Of a stretch of DNA of 64,000 bases, positions 55,350 through 64,000 are shown piece by piece. The position numbers and the translations under genes were made by a program. The notes beneath the pieces were generated by a model. The model saw only the letters and a list, made by a program, of their open reading frames with translations, had not been told where the DNA came from and made no database searches. This stretch comes from Ascaphus truei (taxonomy: Eukaryota; Chordata; Amphibia; Anura; Ascaphidae): assembly GCA_036426205.1 (NCBI GenBank), contig CM071568.1:44019982-44083981 (forward strand), in the 5' to 3' direction. The stretch's first letter is position 1, and each line of letters starts with the position of its first letter.

Positions 55350-55383
<34 letters not shown>
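54041..55383. repeat. Tandem duplication, copy B (indel-rich)
   Basis: Near-identical to copy A but with about twenty or more one- or two-base differences, most of them single-base losses in runs (for example GGAAATGGG to GGAATGGG, TTTTTAG to TTTTAG). True substitutions are few. It continues beyond copy A into the complete MITE at 55146-55933. Confidence 0.95.
55007..55128. mobile_element. Octamer-type inverted-repeat MITE (in copy B)
   Basis: Duplicate of the 53655 element with small indels. Confidence 0.7.
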
Positions 55384-55385
<2 letters not shown>

Positions 55386-55524
55386 TTGTGTGTTGTGTGG
55401 TGTGTGTGTGTGTGTGTGTGTGTGTGGTGTGTTATATAATTTTTAAAATTAAAAAAAAAGACATGTGAGAATAAATTATTTATTAACATTGTGCAACTTG
55501 ATAAATATATTCACACACATACAT

Positions 55525-55555
<31 letters not shown>

Positions 55556-55599
55556 CACACACACCCCCACACACCACACACACACACACACCCACCACA

Positions 55600-55641
<42 letters not shown>

Positions 55642-55933
55642 CTGTGCTGCCTCTACTCTGTCTGGTCTGGTGGCTCTGCTATCTCAGAACACCGACACAG
55701 TAGGGGAAAAAAAGGCTACAGCCCCATTGGATGGGAGCGGGCTCCTCCGCTCCCCCAAGCGGCAAAATTTCAAACTCTCCTGTCTCTTCTGATTTTCTCA
55801 GCCTCCGCACGCATCAGCACGCATGCGGAGGGAGAAACTATAGCCGCGCTGATTACAGATGCAGGGGCTTTGTGCATCTGTTCAGTGCGGCTCAGCCTGC
55901 CTCAGCAACGCTGATTTTACTATGTCCTAGGCC
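55146..55933. mobile_element. TAA-flanked MITE with (GT)n and (CA)n arms
   Basis: GGGCCTGGGACATAGTA and TACTATGTCCTAGGCC are inverted repeats with TAA on both sides (55143-55145, 55934-55936). The left half ends in (GT)n (55351-55434), the right begins in (CA)n (55524-55640), so the microsatellites are mirrored. Copy A contains only its left part (from about 53798). Confidence 0.8.
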
Positions 55934-55936
55934 TAA

Positions 55937-56773
55937 GGCTGTGGCCACGCTGCCGCTGAGGGCGCTCATGCTTGAGAGCAGTGACGTCATCACCTCTCCA
56001 AGCATGAGCGCTCGGCTGTCCTTCACAAATTCGAAAGCAAGAGCTCGGTGGCGTGGCATTTAAGGGAGGGGGCGTGTCATTGGCTGGATCGAGGCTGTAT
56101 GTGTCTGTGTCCCACCATTCTCTCCTTCCCCCTCATCCCTCCATTCTCTCCCTCCCCCCTTCTCTCCATTCTACCCCTCTTCCCTCCATTCTCTCCTTCC
56201 CCCCTTCCCTCCATTCTCTCCTTCCCTCCATTCTCTCCCTTCCCTTCATTCTCTCCCTCCCCTCCTTCCCTCCATCCCCCCCTTCCCTCCATTTTCTCCC
56301 TCCCCCCCTTCCCTCCATTCTCTCTCCCCCTTCCCACCTCTCTCTCCCCCATTCCCACCTCTCTCTCCTCCCTTCCCACCTCCCCTTCATTCTCTCTCTG
56401 CTCATCCGATACTGTCTCTCACCCCATTCTGTGTCTGTCTCTTTCTCCCCATTCTCTGTCTCTTCCCCCCCCCCCCCCTTCCCTGCCCCTCCCCCCCCCC
56501 CCCTGCTTTCCTCCCATCGGCATCCTCCTCCTCTCTGCTTTCCCCCCTGTCATTGGATGGCTCAGGCTGTTGTGTGATTGTTTGAGACTGGTGCTCTTTC
56601 ATTGGTCAGAGAAGGGTCATGTGAGCATTTTCAACACTTGGAAATCAAATTTCCTTGTCTCTCCAAGCACTGAGCTTTGGAGAGCATACGTGCACGAGTG
56701 AGCGCGGCCGTACTAATTGAGATTCACTGAAGTAAATGCGCCAAGCGCACTCAGCGGCAGTGCGGACGCAGCG
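55937..56773. mobile_element. TAA-type MITE with CRE palindrome core and pyrimidine tract
   Basis: GGCTGTGGCCACGCTGCCGC at the left faces GCGGCAGTGCGGACGCAGC at the right. The core 55962-56011 is the same CRE-centred palindrome as in 30861-31139. A 430-bp CCCTCCATTCTCTC-type pyrimidine tract (56107-56535) fills the interior and creates meaningless open frames on both strands. The target duplication on the right is not clean. Confidence 0.65.
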
Positions 56774-57023
56774 TTTATACAGCCAAACTGCAGGGCGCAC
56801 GCATGCATCTGTGACATCACATTAGCGACGTGGCAGAGCGACGTGCACAAGCACATGCTACTGCGCGCATGGCTGCAGGCTGAAATCTGTTTTTTGATTG
56901 GACGACCGTGTCACGTGATGCGGCCATTGCAACCGGAAAACAAATGTGCAAAACGCTTCCACTGTCGCCCGCATTGCAGTAGCAAGCGACGCGACAGTCG
57001 CGCTTGGTATAAGCGCTTTCCGG
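56767..57023. mobile_element. Harbinger-like MITE, relative of 29320
   Basis: GCAGCGTTTATACAGCC at the left and, reversed, GCGCTTATACCAAGCGCG at the right resemble the 29320 termini (GGCTGCGCTTATAG). CACGTG, ATTGG and CGACGCGACAG words lie inside. Its left end overlaps the right end of the preceding element. Confidence 0.5.
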
Positions 57024-57059
57024 GTATGTATAATTTTTGTTTTGGCGCTGTGCGCATTT

Positions 57060-57470
57060 TTATGTACAGTACCATCACGGCCTTATCCATTTTAACATGG
57101 ATTGTGAGGTCTGAAACTTATACAAAGCTACGGCATGTCTATCTATGTCTCTCTTGTTGATTAATTGGAAGGATCCACAGCCTGCAACAAAGTTACACTT
57201 CTCAAAGCTTAATGTGACTTACACCGCTGTACTATAAGAAATATGGTCTAACAGAGACAATACACAGCAGGTCTAAAATTGAGTAAATGAGTGTGTCACT
57301 ATAGGAGCATATAAGGGAACAGAGAATGACAGCATTAGGAGTAGAGATGTATGAAACTATGCAAAATTGCTATTTTTCCCCCTTTCATTTTGCTTCTTTA
57401 CAAAGCATTTCATCAAGCATCAAAGAGCTAATAATGTTGGTAAATTAGTCTTAGATTTTTTTATATTATT
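57060..57470. other. No gene recognised
   Basis: AT-rich sequence without supported features. Confidence 0.4.
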
Positions 57471-57474
57471 TTCT

Positions 57475-57600
57475 CATCCCCAGTTGTTGCATGCCTAGTC
57501 ACTTGAGAAAGACCTATATAGGTCGAAACGTTGTATGGCACAAATAAATTAGCTTATAATTCAAAATCCGTAGAGCGTTGGTTCCCTTTTTTCCTGACTA
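57475..57600 (+). repeat. Penelope-like tail fragment with hammerhead-like motif
   Basis: CTTGAGAAA is followed by a perfect 6-bp stem GACCTATATAGGTC (57511-57524), then GAAACGTTGTATGGCAC and CAAATAAA. GAAAC-GTT-GTA fits the very short stem III and cleavage triplet described for Penelope-like hammerheads; the first core strand (CTGATGA) is degenerate. Upstream TTGCATGCC can partly pair with TGGCACAA as stem I. Confidence 0.45.
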
Positions 57601-57609
57601 TTTATTTTC

Positions 57610-58385
57610 TCGGCATTAGGTGAATCTAGTGATTTTAGAGATTTTTTGGGGAATTAGCATGTACAATAAAATGGCAGTGCACACTGACTTAATGCTTCGC
57701 AAATTGGTTGTGAGCTCTGGATTGGTCGTGGTTTTTGTTTTTCACGGCTGAAAAATGACAAATTATGCCTGTTTTGCGACCTTGGGCCAAAGTTTTGCTC
57801 ATCTCTAATAAGGATAACAGACTATTCTTAGTATACTACGTGTAACAAAGAGAGTATGTTGAGGGAAATAACTAGTTTATTCTTAAGGTTCATTCAATCT
57901 TCCTAAAAGGGTGGATGTTTAATGGGCACTTGAAGACAGATCACTTTAGTGGCTGGAGAAAAGCAGTGGTACTAGGAGGGGAGCTCCAGAAATTGGTAGA
58001 ATAAACCAGAATGGGCGGTATTAGCAAGTGTATTGTGAGCGATTCGGGATGAAGTGTACATATGTGCACACAAGGGGAACACTTTGATGACAGGAGGTGA
58101 AACTTGATAATCATTGCGGGACTTGAGAGAAATATTAAAATATTTCTGAATGGAATTTGACACATTCCAGTTCAAAATTGAAGAATGCAATCGCCAGATT
58201 CCCAATCACCACAGGCATTTACATTTCAGTAAAGTATCGCTTTGTTGAGAAACAAATATGCGGTAGACTTGTTTATGACCTTAACTAATGGTTTAAAAGC
58301 CCCTGGTACACTACAAAAATAAATGTTATGTACGTCAATGGGATGTTAATACTGAAATTATCATTTAAAAAGGACAAGATACCAC
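57610..58385. other. No gene recognised
   Basis: Unique-looking AT-rich sequence. Minus-strand frames around 57940-58200 have no supporting signals. Confidence 0.4.
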
Positions 58386-58403
58386 AGTTCATTGACCTTT
58401 TCT

Positions 58404-58832
58404 TTTTTTGTTTCAATTTTTTATTGAGTTTCAGAGAGATATACATTATACATTTAGTATTTACAAAAAAGTGAATTCTAGAAACAGTCTTATACATTTA
58501 GTATTTACAAAAAAGTGGTATATAGTAACAATCTTGTACATCGATTAAATTGAACAGTATTTTGAAACATGCACAATGAGTTGTTGTCATTTATTTCGTC
58601 AGCATCTTCTTTCTGTTATTGCGTTGTACTGTAATACACTTTTCCATAGCTTAATGAGGAAGCCTTGTGTATCTCTCTGTGGTAGAGTAAAGGAAAGTGG
58701 AGGGTAAAGTGGGAGAAGAGGGGTGAAGGCAAGATGGGCTGGGGGGGAGGTTGGGGGAGGGGGAAGGGGGTTTTGGGGGGGTGGACAGTCCTGTTCTTCT
58801 ATGGCTCAGCTTCTTGTTTGTCAAGCATCTGA
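58404..58832 (-). mobile_element. L1-type LINE 3' tail with 16-bp target duplication
   Basis: TTCATTGACCTTTTCT is repeated exactly at 58388-58403 and 58833-58848. On the minus strand the insert ends AAACTCAATAAAAAATTGAA and an A-rich tail. It starts within a C-rich 3' UTR (58735-58790 on the plus strand is G-rich). This is a classic 5'-truncated target-primed insertion of about 429 bp. Confidence 0.85.
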
Positions 58833-58897
58833 TTCATTGACCTTTTCTAATTTATGCTGAGCTACTAAAACTGACAGCCCATACATTCAATCTTTAA

Positions 58898-59265
58898 AGC
58901 AGCAATACTACTTTCCAACTTGTTATTTATTTGTATATGTAAAGCATGTGGCAATATATCATTCTACATTCTTACCTAAGATAGCAATCATTTACTGCTC
59001 CTGTTATACATTTGTCAAAATCCTGATTGTGTGGCTAACATAATGGCTGCTTCAGTCAGTGTAACTCAGCAGCTACAATGTATCCTTATATTACTAAGGT
59101 ATTACAGTTTACAGCTCAAACTGCTGGGAACATTTGCAACAAATTGTCCCAAACAGGAAAGTGTTGCAAAGGTCTTGCACGGCTTGGGAGGTGGATCTGC
59201 TATAGAAATCAAAGGATGCTTTAAAACAAATTAAAAAGGACAAAAAGAGTTTAATTAAAACATCG
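58898..59265. mobile_element. TTAA-flanked MITE family, left part
   Basis: A TTAA at 58894-58897 precedes AGCAGCAATACTACTTTCC. Shared blocks with 61072-61578 include TTCTACATTCTTACCTAA, ATCCTGATTGTGTG and CAGCAGCTACAATGTAT. The right end is missing. Confidence 0.7.
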
Positions 59266-59427
59266 CACTCTTGATTAAAGGTTTGTATAAGCAATTTGAT
59301 TGCCATCTAGGACTCTGTCTTAAAAAAAGAGGCTCGTTTTGAAATCAAACATATTTACAACAGTAAAGGTTACTAGCACATAAATAAATGAATATATTAT
59401 TCACCATGGACAGCAGGGATCTTGTCA

Positions 59428-59500
59428 CCTAAATTGTCAGCTCTTCAGGGCAGGGATTCCTTTAACTAATGTTTACTTTGGTGTCTGCAGCACTTATTCC
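59428..59500 (+). mobile_element. L2-type LINE 3' tail fragment
   Basis: AAATTGTCAGCTCTTCAGGG followed by CAGGGATTCC and TGTCTGCAGCAC matches the L2 tail at 45010-45090. Confidence 0.6.
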
Positions 59501-59504
59501 CCCC

Positions 59505-60285
59505 TCCCCCCCACCAGCGGTGCCACTTCAAACACTATCACTTTTTGCTCTTTCAGCCGCGGCTCCGGAGACAGCGAGTGGCGCAGACCTTTATAATATT
59601 CAACCGACTTTGAGTGTAATCCAGGATAAATTCACTATAACTAAATTGCTTGTGTTGATTTTGTTGAACGTTAATTAATGGCCCACGAGGCCGTCACATT
59701 ATCTAACTATGACAGTACTTCTCTCCGCACTCTGTCTGCTTGCTCCAACTCCCCTGATGAAATCCTCTCAATTGTACTCAATCCTTTCCCTATTAGAGGA
59801 AACGAGAAGGAAGAGACGGGGACACTTTACCTGTAGTACGGGAAGGGGGTGGGGAGGGCATGTCCTGCTCAACACTCTGTAACACAACACAACATGTATT
59901 TAAAGGCCAGGTAATTACAGGGAGAGTCTCCCCGGTGGGAAGAATAAGGAGACATACAGTAGAGGATCGAGTCCAGTCGGTGGTTGTGGACAGGAGTAGC
60001 AGTCTGAAGTGCTTTCTGCTGATACAATGAATTTTGGGATGCGGCTTGTTGGCGATTGGCAGCTATAGGCTACTAACCACTGCCAAGCCCAGAAAAGTTA
60101 CAGCCCCAAATTAATGTAAGCTTAGTTAGTGGCAGTTCCAGGCCCCGGTGATTTCTTCATGCCTTGCCCTAACAGGCTCCATCTCTGGTTTCAAGAATTA
60201 TTGTAATTATTTCAAATGTGCATAGTTAATATCAATAGAATAGCACAATCCCAAACATTTAACCGCCTGAATATATCCCTGCTAT
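59505..60285. other. No gene recognised
   Basis: Mixed-composition unique sequence with no supported feature. Confidence 0.4.
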
Positions 60286-60289
60286 TAGT

Positions 60290-60650
60290 TCACTGTGGAG
60301 GTAGGCATGTGCCGTTTAATCAGATATACTGCATTATTCCTATAAATTAATAGATATGTTATGTGCATGTATATTCTCGTTTAGAATGATGATATCTGCA
60401 TATCTGTTATTTCCTGCCAAACTGTGGCATTTGCGTATGTCTTTTGCATACTAATTGTTTCCTAGAATCGGAAGAAGAGTTGTATTTACTTTGATTTCAA
60501 ATGAGGGTAGTTTATTGCCAGATCTTAAAGAGAGTTTTAATGAGCATCTTTTCCCTAGCTGCTGCTTGCTAAAACACCACACATCAACACTGCAATTAGA
60601 GGTATTTGTCAAAAGGTGTTACTAAGTGTATTCAGCAACACATTTCTGTA
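60290..60650. other. Candidate conserved non-coding element
   Basis: Unique AT-rich sequence with octamer-like and homeodomain-like words (TTTGCATACTAATTG, TTTTAATGAGCATC) and no repeat ends. Impression only. Confidence 0.25.
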
Positions 60651-60764
60651 AGTCATTTTTAAGCTTACTGATATGTCACTTACTGGGAGGAATACGACTA
60701 ATGAACTGCCTGATGTCCTCGGCTAGATCTCTGAGGTCTGAGACAATAATCCACACTGATCTTT

Positions 60765-60915
60765 AAGATTAGATTGTCAGCTCTCCGGGGCAGGGATTTC
60801 CTTTCCCGTGGTCTGATTTTATGTTTCTTGCACTTCTTGTATTATAATGCCCTGTAATGCATTGTTGCTTTAGTAAAGCACTGCATGCATTGGTGGCACT
60901 ATATTAATATAATAT
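60765..60915 (+). mobile_element. L2-type LINE 3' tail fragment
   Basis: TTAGATTGTCAGCTCTCCGG, GGCAGGGATTTCC and GTAAAGCACTGCATGCATTG with GGCACTATATTAATA follow the L2 tail order. Confidence 0.7.
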
Positions 60916-61071
60916 ACATATTTACCTGTACTGTACATCTGATTCACCAACAGTTTACTAGTGTTAAACTCACATCCACAGCTTTTAGCATGACAGCCCT
61001 ACTTATTGCAGTAAAAACTACCTCTGCCATCTAGTGGTGTCCCAGTCGTGCTAATGTACTCATATCCTTAA

Positions 61072-61578
61072 AACAGCAATACTACAGTACTCCCCCCCCC
61101 CCTTTTTGTTTTTTATTTGTATACTGTATGTAAAGCATGTGATTATGTATATTAATGTATAATTCTACATTCTTACCTAAACTGGCATTCGTGTGGTACT
61201 CCTGTTGTAAATCTGTAAGAATCCTGATTGTGTGTCTAATATAATAGTCACGTTTCTATTTCAACCAATCTTCCAGTCAGTGCAACTCAGCAGCTACAAT
61301 GTATTCTTATATTACTAAGGTAACATTGACTGTAGTTCCAGTTTACAACTCAAATTGCTGGTAACATTGGCAACAAATGATCCCAACCAGGAAAGTGTTG
61401 CAAATATGTTGCACTGCTTGAGGTGGGCTAAAACCCGCTATAGAAATCAACGGATGCTTTAAAACTTATTCAAAATTGAATTAAGAGTTGAATAAAAAAT
61501 AGATTAAAAAAACTATTATCCAATACTACAGAACTGATTTTGTTTTTAAAACCATATAAGATTTCACGTTCTGCTGCT
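61072..61578. mobile_element. TTAA-flanked MITE, best full copy
   Basis: TTAA lies at 61068-61071 and 61579-61582. The ends AACAGCAATAC and GTTCTGCTGCT form short inverted repeats. The interior matches 58898-59265 and 3844-4390. Superfamily by target is piggyBac or Kolobok. Confidence 0.75.
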
Positions 61579-61616
61579 TTAATGCCCCTCACTACTGTCA
61601 TAACCATTAGGCTAAG

Positions 61617-61805
61617 GCCCCGTTGCACGCGTCCGCACGGCTGTCTTGGTTGCCGGCGGCGCGTGCAACTCACTGCACCGCGATCTGCGGTCTGCAGGAA
61701 ACTTTTTTCGGAGCGGAGGGGCGTGACCAAATGGGTCGGGTGGGCGGGGCCATGACGGGGGGGGGGCGCGGCCATGACGAGTGCCCGTGTGCTGGAGTGA
61801 CATAT
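61617..61805. mobile_element. TAA-type GC-rich MITE, left part
   Basis: TAAGGCCCCGTTGCACGCG is a Harbinger-like start as in other elements here. The GC-rich body contains GCGGGGCCATGACGGG. The matching right end is not found. Confidence 0.4.
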
Positions 61806-61821
61806 CTCCAGTTTAATCGGG

Positions 61822-62340
61822 TGCTGTAAAGTCCCGTCCCGGCCACCGCCCCCCACTACCCCCTCAGTTTGCCCTGAAGCGGGACCCCGTCCCCCAGGCC
61901 CTGCATGTAAATTAGTGTGAGGACAGTGTAAATACATGTGTCCCGCTCCCCGCAGCCTCCCTGCTCCCCGAAGCCTCCCCTCCTCCTCTCCTCATTGCCA
62001 GGGGTTCCCCCATCCCGTGCATCTGCTTACACTGCAGACTATGAAGAGAGAGTCTGTGGGAGGGAGCAGGGGGGGCTCCCTTGGTGCTGCAGCCGCTTTC
62101 CCTCTCCTCCCCGCTCCCCGAAGCCTCCCCTCCTCATTGGCTCACAGCCACACCATGTGACACGTCTCCGCTTGGGATTACAATTCTCTTGTATCCCCTG
62201 GCGGCTGACGCGTCACAGCGTGTAGCGAGCTGTGCAGCCAGGGGGGACTGGGACCGGCTCGGGAGGGCACCATCACATGGTTAGTAGCGCTCACGCGGCC
62301 GCCCGCGCAGCGGGTCCCAGCCCTTACTTTACACTGCCAG
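61822..62340 (-). repeat. CpG-rich repeat homologous to the interior of 12166-13617
   Basis: Read in reverse, 62112-62330 matches 12390-12555 over about 165-220 bp (for example ACACGCTGTGACGCGTCAGC and GGTGTGGCTGTGAGCCAATG). An internal CCCGAAGCCTCCCCTCC word is repeated. Frames on both strands are incidental. Confidence 0.7.
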
Positions 62341-62499
62341 AATGGGTACTACTGTAGCCCTGTTTATGTTTTACAGTTGTTCCCTTGGTACTAATCTCAC
62401 TGTTGAAGACACAGGGAGCGTATGTATCATACAGTAGTAAACAATGCATGCACCGTTGCAGGACAGATGACACTTAGGATCACATGTTTAAAACTCGGT

Positions 62500-63450
62500 T
62501 AAATCAGGGCCTATAACGTGACCTTATCTAAAACAGCACGTTGTTCCCCTGAGTTAAAATGATTTAAAAACTCATTTTTAAATGCAAAAACAACTTCCAA
62601 AATACATCTCATTAGCATAGGCTTTAACGGCAAGTTATTGTAGGATAGCACGTTATCTTCCAATAACGTGACGTTAGGCCAGTCTTGGCGTTACTCCTAT
62701 CCAGAATCCTGAAATAGGCCATTTTCTGAAATGTGTAGAGACTAGAGGAGTGGGAAATAATGCTGGGTTTAAACTATGCCTATATGTGGCGTTACACCCA
62801 CCTAGCACTGCATTAGCACCGCTTAGCGAATATGGGCGTAAATCACTAAAGCTTAAAACAGTATCACAATCTATTCACAATCACATGAAAAAAATATTTC
62901 TAATTCTCTCATAAACGCATCAAAGAGAGGGGGGGGGGGGGAAAGCATGACAAGCGACTTCCTTCTCAGGCACCAAAGTGTAATCACGTACCATGCGCCT
63001 TGATCCAAATAAATAACTACATTGTGAAATGTAGTATGTATTACACTATCAAAGTTATAAAAGGCATTGAAACCACTTAATGCCCAGATCCACCGAACTT
63101 TATTAAGTGAGTTAATGTGACTTGCCATAAGGTGGCTCTTCAAAGCTCAATAACGCACATTGCACCCAGAAAGGGCATTGTTTCAAATGTAACGAATGTT
63201 CGTGCTAATGAAATACAAAAGAGGCGTCCCTCTAAACAACTCATATTCACAAAGGTCCGTGGGACTTTCCATGACATTAGTCATAAATAAAGGTGGCGTT
63301 ACTCCTACAGTATTCACACCCTGAAATATGAGCTTTGCTGGATGGAGAAGGAAGGAGTTCTGTTTTTGTTAAGTAGCAAGTTACCTACGGTGTATACACC
63401 TCCCCAAACCCACCTTTATACAATACGAGGAGAGGTACCTGTGAACCAAA
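62500..63450. repeat. Pair of related AT-rich repeat segments
   Basis: GGCGTTACTCCTA is followed after a short gap by CCTGAAATA at about 62688-62715 and again at 63295-63328, and both neighbourhoods contain AATAACG-type words. Family unknown. Confidence 0.4.
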
Positions 63451-63454
63451 TTGA

Positions 63455-64000
63455 ACACACCTGAGCAACTGGCTAATTTGGATATACGAAGCATATTCAA
63501 AAGGATAGAAATAGCCTATTTCCTATGCACAGGATATCAGGTGCGACTTGTTACACAATTCCAGTTGTTAAAATAATTTTACATTTTAAAAGTTCATTTA
63601 AAAATATAGCAAAAAAAAAAAAAAAAAGAGTAATGTATCTTGAAAAATCTTTTGGGGGGAAATTTAGTGGAATCATCAAAACACTGAACAGTGGTAGGGT
63701 CGTCTTATTGATCTACTGATTTGGAAATAATCCCTAATTAAATGTAGAATATACAGGGAACAGCGTGATCAAATAACCTACGGTGTCAATTTTCATCAAA
63801 GTATTTGGGCTATATGTTGTTTAATGATCACTAATGGCTGTCACTGTTCAGTGAAGAGATGTATGTTGAATGTATTCCTCAGTGTCAAATTACATTGTTC
63901 CCTCAATGAGTGTGCACAATGTCTTCATTTTTAAAAATAAATAAAATGATAACGTTAAAAAAAGCTAACGTTTGTAAAATCTTTAAATTTGTTTTCTTTG
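63455..64000. other. No gene recognised
   Basis: AT-rich end of the window with an A run (about 63610-63626). No supported feature. Confidence 0.4.

Noticed and set aside
55265..55914. Thr/His- and Val/Cys-rich open frames
   Set aside because: Products of (GT)n and (CA)n tracts in a MITE.
56048..56701. 217-codon plus-strand open frame and its reverse-strand partners
   Set aside because: Encoded by a repeated CCCTCCATTCTCTC pyrimidine tract inside a MITE; composition is repeat-driven.

Overview
This window looks like non-coding, transposon-dense DNA from a vertebrate, most probably an amphibian (frog-like). That inference rests on the mix of families seen together: L1 and L2 LINE tails, a CORE-type tRNA-derived SINE, Penelope-like retroelements, Harbinger, hAT, Tc1/pogo-like, TTAA-flanked and Helitron-like DNA elements, and long LTRs. 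CpG-rich inverted-repeat elements alternate with AT-rich unique sequence. There are no operons, no ribosome-binding-site-led genes and no intact host gene. I found no rRNA, functional tRNA or CRISPR array. Every recognisable protein-coding trace is a broken transposon gene: L1 ORF2, L2 reverse transcriptase, Penelope-like C-termini and a Harbinger Myb-like protein.

Layout. 0-5.6 kb: a minus-strand LTR cut by the window edge, a foldback, a GC-rich element and three hAT elements. 6.8-10.4 kb: a 1.35-kb inverted duplication built on two head-to-head Penelope-like 3' ends, then a decayed minus-strand L1. 10.5-15.2 kb: hAT MITEs and a 1.45-kb TA-flanked inverted-repeat composite with a TTAA foldback inside. 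15.2-21.8 kb: mostly unique sequence, with a CpG-rich tandem array and a minisatellite that grew inside a MITE. 21.9-24.3 kb: a solo LTR with a 4-bp target duplication and two SINEs. 25.4-29.6 kb: a two-exon Harbinger Myb-like pseudogene whose intron holds other repeats, a Helitron-like element and a Harbinger MITE. 30-35.7 kb: a palindrome with a hammerhead-like apex and five DNA elements. 35.7-44.2 kb: mostly unique DNA with candidate conserved non-coding blocks and a TA element with its empty site nearby. 44.3-45.2 kb: an L2 LINE tail. 45.8-50.1 kb: MITEs and a minisatellite interrupted by a small insertion. 50.3-55.4 kb: two adjacent palindromes, a Penelope-like 3' end and a 1.37-kb tandem duplication that looks like an assembly error. 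55.1-57.0 kb: three abutting TAA-flanked MITEs. 57-64 kb: an L1 tail with a 16-bp target duplication, TTAA elements and unique DNA.

The elements do not work together as a pathway. They are a layered record of insertions, several of them datable by nesting. Recurring points are the use of (TA)n runs as insertion sites, inverted (head-to-head) Penelope-like ends carrying hammerhead-like motifs, and MITE families that spread CRE, E-box/CCAAT or octamer motifs.
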